A DNA stretch of 64,000 bases from Salinisphaera sp052044135 (GTDB taxonomy: Bacteria; Pseudomonadota; Gammaproteobacteria; Nevskiales; Salinisphaeraceae): assembly GCF_052044135.1 (NCBI RefSeq), contig NZ_JBQDYF010000015.1, positions 1-64,000 on the forward strand, written 5' to 3'. Position 1 is the stretch's first letter; each line of letters starts with the position of its first letter. Below are positions 25,939 to 34,505 of the stretch, in pieces. Under the pieces are notes generated by a model. It saw nothing but the letters and a program-made list of their open reading frames with translations. It ran no database searches and was not told where the DNA came from. The position numbers and the translations under genes are program-made.

Positions 25939-27309
25939 TCAGGCCGCTGGCGCCGGCTGCTTCTGCGGGCCGCCGCCGCCGGTCCCGCTGCCGCGGGCAT
26001 ACTGGGCCTTCGAACCCGGCAATGGCCGGGCGGCGGTCTCCGGGATGAGGAGTATGGGAATGAGCGCGATGGCGGCCGCGGTCATCAGATAGAACGCCGG
26101 CACCGACTTGTCGCCGGTGACACCGATCAACCACTGGATGACATACGGCGCCGTGCCACCAAACAACGCGGTCGAAATGTTGTAGGCGATCGCGAACCCG
26201 CCGTAGCGCACGTTGGTGGGGAAGATCGCCGGCAACGTGGCCGGCATGGTCCCGGCCAACGAGACCGTCAGCAGCCCGAGAATCACCAGACCGGCGACGA
26301 TGCCCCACACCTCGGTCGTCTGCAGCATGACGAACGCCGGATACGACAACAGGATGAAGCCGGTGCAAGCGCCGACCAGCACCGGCTTGCGCCCGATCCG
26401 GTCCGACAGCGCGCCGAACAGGTAGATCACACACATCATGCCGACCATGGTGACCACCAGCAGCAGGGTGGACTCGATCGAGCCGATGTGGAGTTCCGAC
26501 GTGAGATAGGAAGGCAGGTAGGTCAGGATCGCGTAGTAGGCGACATTGAGAATCAGCACGAGCCCCATGCAGAGCATGAGCTGACGCAGGTGGTTGGAGA
26601 CCACCTCGCCCAGCGAGCCCTTGGCTTCGCCCTTCTCCTTGACCGCCTCGAATGCGGGGCTGTCCTCAAGCTTGAGCCGCAGATACAAGCCGAACAGGCC
26701 CAGCGGGGCAGCGAACAGGAACGGGATGCGCCAGCCCCAGCTGTGGAAGGCGGCGTCGCCCATGATCATATGCGTGCCCAGCACCAGCAGCGCCCCGAAG
26801 ATATAGCCACCCAGGGTGCCGAATTCCAGGAAACTCGCCAGGAAGCCGCGATTGCTGTCAGGCGAATACTCACAGATGAATGTCGCGGCCCCGCCGTATT
26901 CGCCCCCGGTGGAAAATCCCTGCACCAGGCGGGCCAGGACGAGAAGGATGGGCGCCCAGATGCCGATGGCCTGGAAACTCGGCAGCACGCCGATGGCGAA
27001 GGTGCCGATCGACATCAGGATGATGGTCGTCGCCAGGACAGCCGAGCGCCCGATCTTGTCGCCCAGCGGGCCGAAGAACAGGCCGCCCAGAGGGCGAACC
27101 ATGAACGCCACGGCAAAGCCCGCGAACGCGGCAAGCAAGGCCGCCGAATTGCTGTGCGAAGGAAAGAAAACGCTGCCGATGGTGGCCGCCATATAGGAAT
27201 AGACACTGAAATCGAACCATTCCAGTGCATTGCCCATGGCGGCCGCCACAACGGCCCGTTGTACGTCGTCACTGTCGACAGAAAAGCTGTCGTCGCTCGT
27301 GTCGCTCAT
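25939..27309 (-). CDS. MFS transporter, metabolite:H+ symporter (MHS) family
   Basis: A 456-residue protein with 12 TM helices and the MHS hallmarks: ALEWFDFSVYSYMA at TM1, FMVRPLGGLFFGPLGDKIGR (split as RPLGGLFFG and GDKIGR), LVQGFSTGGEYGGAATFICEY, and SDRIGRKPVL in the central repeat. Relatives (ProP, KgtP, CitA, ShiA) import osmolytes or organic acids with protons. ProP-like function is possible, but the C-terminus is short and Gly/Pro/Gln-rich, with no coiled coil, so I leave the substrate open. Confidence 0.88.
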   Translation of the reverse strand: MSDTSDDSFSVDSDDVQRAVVAAAMGNALEWFDFSVYSYMAATIGSVFFPSHSNSAALLAAFAGFAVAFMVRPLGGLFFGPLGDKIGRSAVLATTIILMSIGTFAIGVLPSFQAIGIWAPILLVLARLVQGFSTGGEYGGAATFICEYSPDSNRGFLASFLEFGTLGGYIFGALLVLGTHMIMGDAAFHSWGWRIPFLFAAPLGLFGLYLRLKLEDSPAFEAVKEKGEAKGSLGEVVSNHLRQLMLCMGLVLILNVAYYAILTYLPSYLTSELHIGSIESTLLLVVTMVGMMCVIYLFGALSDRIGRKPVLVGACTGFILLSYPAFVMLQTTEVWGIVAGLVILGLLTVSLAGTMPATLPAIFPTNVRYGGFAIAYNISTALFGGTAPYVIQWLIGVTGDKSVPAFYLMTAAAIALIPILLIPETAARPLPGSKAQYARGSGTGGGGPQKQPAPAA

Positions 27310-27505
27310 TGTTGTCGGGAAAGCCCGTGTTATCGAGTCGTCTTTCGAACCTAGCAGTATCCCGGGAGCTCCACAAATACGGAATCAGCCGAATTGCAGC
27401 GCATTGCCGGCATCGTTCGCTGCCCGCGAAGCAGCCATGATCTTGTCTTATGATGGTGTGCCCCTTAGATTCAGTGGGCACGTCGAAACCGCAAAGGAGC
27501 AATCA

Positions 27506-27931
27506 ATGCCCGTACGCAAGGCCAATGCCCAGTGGCAGGGTGATCTGAAGTCCGGCAAAGGCAATATGGCGCTGGGAAGCGGTGCCTTTGAAGGGCAATT
27601 CTCATACACGACCCGCTTCGAGGAAGGCACCGGCACCAATCCGGAGGAGTTGCTGGGAGCGGCCCATGCGGGCTGTTTTTCGATGCAGTTTTCCGCCATG
27701 CTCGCCGCCGACGGGCATACGCCCGATTCGATCCGGACCGAGGCCAAGGTGCACTTCTCGCTCGACGACACGCCCACGATTACGCAGGTCGATCTGATCT
27801 GCCATGGCAAGGTCCCGGGCCTCGACGAAGAAACGTTCCGCCAGACTGCCAACAAGGCCAAGGATGCCTGTCCGGTCTCGCGCCTGTTCAAGGGCGCCGA
27901 GATCACGCTCACGGCCGCTCTGGACGGCTGA
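27506..27931 (+). CDS. osmC: OsmC-family peroxidase
   Basis: A 141-residue protein, MPVRKANAQWQGDLKSGKG..., with the two redox cysteines of OsmC (AAHAGCFSMQFSAML and KDACPVSRL). The enzyme reduces organic hydroperoxides and is osmotically and stationary-phase induced in relatives. The start is clear: AAAGGAG 6 bases before ATG 27506. OsmC is preferred over Ohr because of TNPEELLGAAHAGCF. GTGCCC...GGGCAC (27459-27482 region) forms an inverted repeat upstream that could bind a regulator. Confidence 0.93.
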   Translation: MPVRKANAQWQGDLKSGKGNMALGSGAFEGQFSYTTRFEEGTGTNPEELLGAAHAGCFSMQFSAMLAADGHTPDSIRTEAKVHFSLDDTPTITQVDLICHGKVPGLDEETFRQTANKAKDACPVSRLFKGAEITLTAALDG

Positions 27932-27957
27932 TCGCGTCGATCGAAAGCATGACCGCG

Positions 27958-27982
27958 AGCCGGGCTTCGGGCCCGGCTTTTT
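27958..27982 (+). terminator. Rho-independent terminator after osmC
   Basis: Stem AGCCGGGC / GCCCGGCT, loop TTCGG, followed by TTTTT. It lies 26 bases after the osmC stop. Confidence 0.88.
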
Positions 27983-28105
27983 CATGGGCCGCGGGCCACC
28001 CACCGGGCATCGGACAATCAATTGCGCTGCCGGCATTGTATTTTTGTCGATCGTCGCAACGTTCGAAGGCTCATGAACAAAGCACGCAAACACCAAGAGG
28101 CCAAC

Positions 28106-28588
28106 ATGCAAGCGCAGCGCGACAACGTCGTCAGTATCCATTACGTCCTGCGCGATACCGAGGGCGAAATCATCGATCAGTCGAGCGAAGGGCAGCCGCT
28201 CGCCTATCTGCACGGTCACGAAAACATTGTGCCGGGCCTGGAGAAGGCCATCGAAGGCTGCGCCGAGGGCGACGAAGTGCGCGCCACGGTCGAGCCCGAG
28301 GAAGGCTATGGCCCCTATCGCGACGAGCTGGTACAGAAAGTGAACCGCGAAGCGTTTCAGGGCGTGGACGAACTCGCCCCGGGCATGAGTTTCCGCGCCG
28401 AGTCGGATGCCGGCCCGATGATCGTCACGATCAAGGATGTCGAGGGCGATGAGGTCACGGTTGACGGCAACCACGTGCTCGCCGGCCAGACGCTGGATTT
28501 CACGGTTAACGTCGCCGATATCCGCCCGGCGACCGACACCGAGCTCGAGCACGGGCACGTCCACGACGAAAATCACGCCCACGAATAA
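28106..28588 (+). CDS. SlyD-type FKBP peptidyl-prolyl isomerase
   Basis: A 160-residue protein: FKBP strands (VVSIHYVLRDTEGEIIDQS, LAYLHGHENIVPGLEKAIEG) around an IF chaperone insertion (about 70-125) and a short His-rich tail (ELEHGHVHDENHAHE) as in metal-binding SlyD. It would be a cytoplasmic proline isomerase and chaperone, perhaps with Ni/Zn affinity. I take ATG 28106 after AAGAGG; an in-frame ATG at 28073 is possible. Confidence 0.92.
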   Translation: MQAQRDNVVSIHYVLRDTEGEIIDQSSEGQPLAYLHGHENIVPGLEKAIEGCAEGDEVRATVEPEEGYGPYRDELVQKVNREAFQGVDELAPGMSFRAESDAGPMIVTIKDVEGDEVTVDGNHVLAGQTLDFTVNVADIRPATDTELEHGHVHDENHAHE

Positions 28589-28633
28589 CCGGCGTGCGGT
28601 GGCATCCACACGGATTCGAATCAGGAGGCAGTC

Positions 28634-29323
28634 ATGCGTGACGCGGTTCTGCTGATCACGGGCGGGTCCACCGGCATCGGGGCCGCAACCGCTCGCGCGG
28701 CCGTGGCGGAAGGCTGGCGCGTGGCACTCGCCGCGCGTACCGCCGCCACGCTGGGCAGCCTGGTCGACGAACTGGGCGGGCAAGCCATCGCCATCACCTG
28801 CGACGTCACCGACAAGGCTTCGCAGCAAGCGATGGTGGACACGACACTCGAGCGTTTCGGGCGCATCGACGCCGTATTTGCCAACGCCGGCATTGGCGGC
28901 AAACCGGGCGGTTTCACTGGCGCCGACAGCGACGTCTGGAAGGACATGATCCTGACCAACGTCTACGGCGTCGGCCTGACCATCCAGTGTACCGCGCAAG
29001 CCCTCAAGGCCAGCCGGGGGCATCTGCTGATCACGGGCTCGGCGGCCGGCCGGGTGACCCTCCCGGGGTCGATGTACAGCGCGACCAAATGGGCGGTCTC
29101 CGCGATCGGCTATGGCGTTCGAGAGGAGTTGCGGGGTACTGGGGTGCGTACCACGCTGATCGAACCGGGCATGGTCGATACCCCGTTCTTCGATGATCGC
29201 CCCGAACACGCCCTGAGCGATCGCGACATCGCCGCCTCGGTGATGTACGCGCTCTCGCAGCCGGCCCACGTGGATGTCAACGAAATCCTGGTTCGCCCGA
29301 CACCACCGGTCGACGACGGCTGA
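28634..29323 (+). CDS. Short-chain dehydrogenase/reductase
   Basis: A 229-residue classical SDR, short but complete: TGGSTGIG at 9-16, FANAGIG, catalytic Ser in ITGSAAGR and YSATK (about 145-149), then EPGMVDTPFF. AGGAGG lies 5 bases before the ATG. The cofactor loop (ALAARTAATL) suggests NADP. Related to YdfG-type serine/3-hydroxy acid dehydrogenases, but the substrate is not determined. It is convergent with the Sel1/SH3 gene across a terminator. Confidence 0.88.
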   Translation: MRDAVLLITGGSTGIGAATARAAVAEGWRVALAARTAATLGSLVDELGGQAIAITCDVTDKASQQAMVDTTLERFGRIDAVFANAGIGGKPGGFTGADSDVWKDMILTNVYGVGLTIQCTAQALKASRGHLLITGSAAGRVTLPGSMYSATKWAVSAIGYGVREELRGTGVRTTLIEPGMVDTPFFDDRPEHALSDRDIAASVMYALSQPAHVDVNEILVRPTPPVDDG

Positions 29324-29350
29324 CGCGCACACCGGGCACAGGCCGCCATG

Positions 29351-29380
29351 CAAAGCCGTCTTTTCCGAGACGGCTTTTTC
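29351..29380. terminator. Bidirectional terminator
   Basis: Stem AAAGCCGTCT / AGACGGCTTT around TTTCCG-type loop, flanked by T on the plus side. It lies between the SDR gene (plus) and the convergent Sel1/SH3 gene (minus). Confidence 0.85.
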
Positions 29381-29395
29381 ATGGGCGCGAAGACG

Positions 29396-30862
29396 CTACG
29401 GCATCACGAGCAGATAACCCGCGACCCAGCCCTTCATGCCGCCGGCCGTGCGCACGTAACGCCAACCGTTGTGCTCCTCCAGCAGTTTCACGCGGTCGCC
29501 GCGATGCAACTGACCGACCACACGACTGCCCCGCCTGGCCTTGGCGCGCACGTTGATCGCGTCCACGCCCACCGTGGCATGGGTTGCCGTTGATGCCCGG
29601 GCCGGAGACGGTTTCGCGGTCGCCGCCGGCTCGGTTGCCTTTGTCTTCGGCGCCGGTTTCGGTTTCGGTTTAGGCTCGGGTTTCGGTTTCGCGATCAGCG
29701 AACCGGACGAGCCGGACTTCGCCGCGGGCGGCGTCGCTGCCGCCGAGCCCCCGGCCTCGGGTTTTCCACCGCCTCCGCCATTGCCGGCGCCCGCCGTTTT
29801 CGGCAACGCCTGGTCCACCGGCGCGTGCTGGTGTGGCGTCGCGACCGCCGGTGTTGGCGGAACCGATGACTTCCGGTCCGGCGCGCTCTTCGGCGCGACC
29901 TCCTTGCCAGGCGTCGACCGCGCCGGCTGCTGACGGTGGTCGACGACGAGACTGTCGCCGCCGGCGGCAAGCCGGGGCGGCTTCGTCTCGGGCCGCGTGG
30001 ATTTCGCGGGCACTTTGTTCGCGCTCGCCACGCGATCGGCCGCGGCGGAATCCGATGCGGCTGGCGTTGTGGCGTCGGTTGCGGCGTCGACCGCGCCGCC
30101 TGCATTGGAGGTGTCCTGCGCGGGGGCCGCGTTGCCCGCGGTTGCCCCCTGGCTGCCGGGCAGCAGGAAATTGGCTACCCAGCCCAGCGTGTCGTCATCG
30201 GGCAGTAGGATCTGCGTCCAGTCGTTGCGGCGCGAGAGCACGACGGCGACCGTATCGCGGTCGGCATGCCCCACGACCCGCGACTTGCGATCCGGTTGCG
30301 CGCGCACGTTCACATGATCGGCATTGACGTAGACATGCGGCAGACCGGCGATGATCCGCGGCAGATTATCGATCGCCGCACGGTTGCCCCCGGCGGCCGC
30401 GCGCGCCGCCCAGAACGCAGCCTTGCCGGTATTCTGCGGCACACCCTGCCCCTTCATGTAAAGCACGGCCAGATTGTTCTGGGATGCGGTCTGGCCGTCA
30501 TCGGCGCCGCGGCGGAACCAGTGCGCCGCCTTGGCCGGATCGCGCGGCACGCCCTTGCCCGCCTCGTACATGATGCCGAGATTGTGCTCGGCGCGGGCAT
30601 AATGCTGGGCGGCGGCCTTTTCGTACCAGTGCCGCGCCTTGGCATAGTCGCGCTTGACGCCGTAGCCGCGGTCGTAGAGCACGCCCATGTTGTACTGCGC
30701 GCTGGCATCGCCGTTTTTGGCCAGCGGCCGGTTCTGATCCAGGATCTGCTGCGCGCGATCCGCGCTCGGTGCATCACGCCCGGCCGCCCAGACCACGCCG
30801 GGGGCAGCCGCGAGCGTCACAGCAATGACAATAGCAAACCGGGCATCGACCCTCACGCGCAT
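29396..30862 (-). CDS. Secreted Sel1-repeat protein with two SH3b domains
   Basis: A 488-residue exported protein: signal peptide ending VVWAAG (about 27), three to four Sel1 repeats (about 50-165: AQYNMGVLYDRGYGVKRDYAKA, split as AQYNMGVLYDRG and GVKRDYAKA, and relatives), an SH3b domain (about 185-235, VNVRAQPDRKSRVVGHADR), a long Pro/Ala/Lys-rich linker (about 240-425, including alternating KPKPEPKPKP), and a second SH3b domain (about 430-487, INVRAKARRGSRVVGQLHRGD). Sel1 repeats scaffold proteins and bacterial SH3 domains bind peptidoglycan, so a cell-wall-linked scaffold is likely. No enzymatic motif is seen. Confidence 0.85.
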   Translation of the reverse strand: MRVRVDARFAIVIAVTLAAAPGVVWAAGRDAPSADRAQQILDQNRPLAKNGDASAQYNMGVLYDRGYGVKRDYAKARHWYEKAAAQHYARAEHNLGIMYEAGKGVPRDPAKAAHWFRRGADDGQTASQNNLAVLYMKGQGVPQNTGKAAFWAARAAAGGNRAAIDNLPRIIAGLPHVYVNADHVNVRAQPDRKSRVVGHADRDTVAVVLSRRNDWTQILLPDDDTLGWVANFLLPGSQGATAGNAAPAQDTSNAGGAVDAATDATTPAASDSAAADRVASANKVPAKSTRPETKPPRLAAGGDSLVVDHRQQPARSTPGKEVAPKSAPDRKSSVPPTPAVATPHQHAPVDQALPKTAGAGNGGGGGKPEAGGSAAATPPAAKSGSSGSLIAKPKPEPKPKPKPAPKTKATEPAATAKPSPARASTATHATVGVDAINVRAKARRGSRVVGQLHRGDRVKLLEEHNGWRYVRTAGGMKGWVAGYLLVMP

Positions 30863-30955
30863 GCAGCGATCCTCGGAACAACAGCAATAGGCCCGGCTAC
30901 ATTACCCGCGCCGCGCCGCAAACGCGACCCCGCCGCCGGCCTTCGGGGCTGGCCG

Positions 30956-31642
30956 TCAGCTCGCCGAAGCACGAGCGCCGTAGCGCGCGACAAAGGTGGC
31001 CACGGCTTCGTCGATCGCCGGATCGCGTTCCGCGCGGGGCGGCGGATGCCCGAGCAATATCCGGAGATGGAGATCGCCGCGCAGCAGGCTCAGGAACTGC
31101 TCGGCCGCACGCCGCGTATCGCAATCGATCAGCAGGCCCTCGCGTCGTGCCCGTTCGAGATAACAGGTCACGCTCGTCAACGTCTGGCCCGGCGCGCTGT
31201 CGTAGTAGATCTGACCGAGTTCGGGAAACCGGGTCGACTCGGCGATCACCATGCGCAACAGGCCGACGATCTCGGGGGACATCAACGCATCCAGAAACGC
31301 CCGCCCGATGTGGGTGAGCGCCGTATCCAGCGCACGGTGCTCGGCAACATCCTCGCCAATGGCCATGCGCACCACCAAGCGCCGGCATTCACGGCGGGCC
31401 GTGGCGGCGAACAAGGCTTCCTTGCTGTCGTAATGGGCATAGATCGTGGCCTTGGACACGCCGGCCGCGGCCGCGAGCGCATCCATGTTGGTCGCGCCGA
31501 AGCCGCGTTCGACGAAGAGTCGGCGCGCGGCGTCGAGCACCTGTTCGGCTTTCTTGGATGGGTTCTTGCAGGCAGACACGGCGTCCACGGACAGTCGATT
31601 GAAACAAGCGGGCACAGGGCGGTATGTGTATTTGACACCCAT
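30956..31642 (-). CDS. TetR-family repressor of the adjacent efflux operon
   Basis: A 228-residue regulator. The HTH lies at about 30-75 (AEQVLDAARRLFVERGFGATNMDALAAAAGVSKATIYAHYDSKEALF, seen as FVERGFGATNMDALA and VSKATIYAHY), followed by an AefR/AcrR-like C-terminal ligand domain. I choose ATG 31642; the frame extends upstream across the promoter of the divergent operon. It is transcribed away from the tripartite efflux genes, and an inverted repeat covers their start region, so it should repress them and probably itself. Confidence 0.88.
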   Translation of the reverse strand: MGVKYTYRPVPACFNRLSVDAVSACKNPSKKAEQVLDAARRLFVERGFGATNMDALAAAAGVSKATIYAHYDSKEALFAATARRECRRLVVRMAIGEDVAEHRALDTALTHIGRAFLDALMSPEIVGLLRMVIAESTRFPELGQIYYDSAPGQTLTSVTCYLERARREGLLIDCDTRRAAEQFLSLLRGDLHLRILLGHPPPRAERDPAIDEAVATFVARYGARASAS

Positions 31643-31698
31643 ACCGCCAGCGACTAAATTAACGCACCTGAACTGAACCGTACAGTTCAACCTGAACT
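31632..31698 (+). promoter_or_regulatory. Efflux operon promoter with TetR operator
   Basis: TTGACA (31632-31637), 17 bp spacer, TAAATT (31655-31660) form a near-consensus sigma70 promoter. Just downstream, TGAACTG-N7-CAGTTCA (31669-31689) is a perfect inverted repeat covering the expected +1, and a further TGAACT follows at 31693. This is a likely TetR operator. The -35 lies over the tetR start codon region, so the regulator's own expression is probably coupled. Confidence 0.8.
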
Positions 31699-31716
31699 CC
31701 CACCGGATCGGGTCCC

Positions 31717-33279
31717 ATGCGAACCGCATTTTCCACACGCCCCCGGGCGCAGCAGCCTGCGCTGGCGGCCGCGTTCATGTTGCTCACGCTGGTCGCCGGC
31801 TGCACCGTCGGCCCGGATTACCGGCCGCCGGCCAAGCCGGCGGACAACGCCTACAACATCAACGGCACGACCCGCGGCGACAGCACGGCCAAGGCGTCCC
31901 ATACGCGCGAGCCGATCCCGAAGCAGGCATTCGAGCGGGCCCGCAAGGTGCGGTCCGACTGGTACAAGGTATTCGGCTCGAACAAGCTCGATGCGCTGAT
32001 CGGCCGCGCCATCAAGCACAGCCCGACCCTGGCCGCCGGTCGGGCCCGTATCCGGGCCGCCCGCGAAGTGGTCAAGGAGAACCGGGGGGCGTTGTATCCC
32101 CGGATCGGCGTCAACGGCGGCTATTCGCGCAATCGCGTGACCGGCGCCCAGTTCGGCATCACGCAATCGTCGTTCACGAATGTGTTCAATCTGTATCAGG
32201 CGCAGGCGACGGCGAGTTACGACCTCGACCTGTTCGGCAAGACCCGGCGCATGATCGAAGCCAGCAACGCCCATCTGGACGAACAGCAGTATCGGGTGAT
32301 CGATACCTACGTCACGCTGATCAACAACGTCGTGGCAACCGCGATTACCGAGGCCGGTCTCAATGCGGCGATCCAGACCACCCGCAATATCGCGAAAAGC
32401 CAGGCGAACGCACTGGCTATCGTGCGCAAGCAGATCAAGTACGGCGCGGCCATCGATGCCGACGCGACCCAGATCAAGACCCAGCTCGCCCGCACGCGGG
32501 CCTCGCTGGAACCCCTGCGCAAGCAGAAGACGTTGGCGGTCAATCGGCTGGCCGTTCTGGTCGGCAGCAATCCCGGCGACTTCAGTGATCCCGGCTTCAC
32601 GCTCGACCAGCTGCGCCTGCCGCGCAAGCTGCCGGTGAGCGTGCCGGGACAACTGGTCGATCAACGACCCGACATCCTGGCCGCGGCTGCCGCGGTACAC
32701 GCGGCCAGCGCGCAGATCGGCGTGGCCACGGCGAATCTGCTGCCCGATATCCGCATCAGCGGTTCCTACAGCCGCTCGGCGCTGACGCCGTCGGATCTGG
32801 GCGACCCCGCCTTCGCCCTGTACTCGCTGGGCGCTTCGCTGAGCGCGCCGCTGTTCGAGGGCGGCCGGCTGCACGCCGCCAAGCGCCAGGCACAGGATCT
32901 ATTCGTGGCCGCGCTTTCCGACTACCGCGCGACCACGCTGTCGGCTTTCGGCGAAGTGGCCAACAGCCTGCGTTCGATCGAAGCGGATGCGCGCACCCTG
33001 GAAGCACAACGCAGCGCGCTCAAGGCAGCCCGGAACAACCTGAAGACCGTACGCGCGCAACTCGACAACGGGGCTGCGGATTACGTGAATCTGTATACCG
33101 CCCAGGCGCAGTATCAGAGTGCGAAACTCGACTACACCAAGGCGCGCGTGACCCGTTACCGTGACACTGCCGATCTGTTCCGGGCGCTCGGCGGGGGCTG
33201 GTCGCAGCACGGCAATTCGCCGATGGCGGCCGGCGCCGGTACCGGCCAAACCGCTACCAACGCTCACGTGGACTCGTGA
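31717..33279 (+). CDS. OprM/NodT-type outer membrane efflux lipoprotein
   Basis: A 520-residue outer membrane factor with lipobox VAGC (about Cys 29) followed by TVGPDYRPPAKP, the standard NodT/OprM start. The two OEP repeats are visible (LIGRAIKHSPTLAAGRARIRAAR, written as IKHSPTLAAGR and ARIRAAREVV; and LVDQRPDILAAAAAVHAASAQIG, with QRPDILAA). It forms the TolC-like exit duct of the tripartite pump encoded with the next two genes. Its stop overlaps the emrA-type ATG (TGATG). Confidence 0.93.
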   Translation: MRTAFSTRPRAQQPALAAAFMLLTLVAGCTVGPDYRPPAKPADNAYNINGTTRGDSTAKASHTREPIPKQAFERARKVRSDWYKVFGSNKLDALIGRAIKHSPTLAAGRARIRAAREVVKENRGALYPRIGVNGGYSRNRVTGAQFGITQSSFTNVFNLYQAQATASYDLDLFGKTRRMIEASNAHLDEQQYRVIDTYVTLINNVVATAITEAGLNAAIQTTRNIAKSQANALAIVRKQIKYGAAIDADATQIKTQLARTRASLEPLRKQKTLAVNRLAVLVGSNPGDFSDPGFTLDQLRLPRKLPVSVPGQLVDQRPDILAAAAAVHAASAQIGVATANLLPDIRISGSYSRSALTPSDLGDPAFALYSLGASLSAPLFEGGRLHAAKRQAQDLFVAALSDYRATTLSAFGEVANSLRSIEADARTLEAQRSALKAARNNLKTVRAQLDNGAADYVNLYTAQAQYQSAKLDYTKARVTRYRDTADLFRALGGGWSQHGNSPMAAGAGTGQTATNAHVDS

Positions 33280-34505
33280 TGGCCGAAGACAACAGTAACG
33301 CCTCGCCGGAGACCGAAACCTCGGGCAAGTCCGGCCGCCGCAAATGGTATCTGCTGGGCCTGGCCGCGATCTTTGTGATCGCGGCCGTGGCCTATGCCAT
33401 TTACTACTTCACGGTCGCTCAGTTCTACGCCGAGACCGACGACGCCTACGTACACGGCAATCGGGTACAGCTGACGCCCCAGGTCCGCGGCACGGTCACG
33501 TCGATCACCGCCGACGACACCGATCTCGTGAAAGCGGGCCAGACGCTGGTCCGGCTCGATCCCGCCGATGCGCGCAACGCACTCGATCACGCCGAGGCAC
33601 AACTTGCCGAGACCGTGCGTTCCGTACACCAGCTCTACGCCCGGGTCGACGAACAGCAGTCGATCATCGCGCAACGCCAGAGCACGCTGGCCCAGGCCAA
33701 GCGTGACTACCAGCGCGACCGCAACCTGGTCCACGCCCACGGCGTGACCCGCCAGGCCTTCGAGCGCTCACGCGCGACCTATCACGAGGATCGCGCCGCC
33801 CTGGCCGCGGCCCGGCACAAATTGTCCGAACTCAAGGCGCAGACGAACGGCACCACGGTCCGCGACCATCCGCGCGTGAAGCAGGCCGAAAGCGCACTGC
33901 GCAGTGCTTATCTCAACCTGCAACGCACCCGGATCCCGGCGCCGGTCACCGGCCATGTCGCCCAGCGCCAGGTGCAGGTCGGCCAGCGTGTCGATCCGTC
34001 CAAACCCATGCTGTCGATCGTGCCCAACGACCAGATCTGGGTCGATGCCAACTTCAAGGAAACCGAGCTCGCCTCGATGCGCATCGGCCAGCCGGCCACG
34101 GTGGTGTCCGATTTCTATGGCAGCAACGTGACCTATCACGGGCATGTCGCCGGGATCAGCGCCGGCACGGGCTCGGCGTTCGAACTGCTGCCGCCGCAGA
34201 ATGCAACCGGTAACTGGATCAAGATCGTGCGCCGCGTGCCGGTGCGCATCGTCCTCGACAACAGCCATCACCAGCTCGACAAGCACCCGCTGCGCCTTGG
34301 CCTGTCGATGAATGTAACGGTCGATCTGCACGACACCAGCGGGCCACGACTGGCGAAAAAGGCGCCGAGCAAGCCGCGTTACCACACCGATGTCTACCAA
34401 CAGCGGCTCGCCGGCGCCAACCGGCTGATCCGGCGTATCGTCGCCGCCAATGACGGCGCGGCGTCGGGCCACAACGCCGGCACGAGCGACGCCAGCGGCT
34501 CATGA
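33279..34505 (+). CDS. EmrA/HlyD-family periplasmic adaptor
   Basis: A 408-residue membrane fusion protein: a single TM at about 23-43 (YLLGLAAIFVIAAVAYAIYY), lipoyl half-motifs (YVHGNRVQLTPQVRGTVTSI and RIPAPVTGHVAQRQVQVGQ, both of 20 residues or fewer), an alpha-hairpin between them, and the beta-barrel IWVDANFKETELASM. It links the EmrB-type pump to the outer duct. The ATG at 33279 is preferred to GTG 33276. Confidence 0.93.
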   Translation: MAEDNSNASPETETSGKSGRRKWYLLGLAAIFVIAAVAYAIYYFTVAQFYAETDDAYVHGNRVQLTPQVRGTVTSITADDTDLVKAGQTLVRLDPADARNALDHAEAQLAETVRSVHQLYARVDEQQSIIAQRQSTLAQAKRDYQRDRNLVHAHGVTRQAFERSRATYHEDRAALAAARHKLSELKAQTNGTTVRDHPRVKQAESALRSAYLNLQRTRIPAPVTGHVAQRQVQVGQRVDPSKPMLSIVPNDQIWVDANFKETELASMRIGQPATVVSDFYGSNVTYHGHVAGISAGTGSAFELLPPQNATGNWIKIVRRVPVRIVLDNSHHQLDKHPLRLGLSMNVTVDLHDTSGPRLAKKAPSKPRYHTDVYQQRLAGANRLIRRIVAANDGAASGHNAGTSDASGS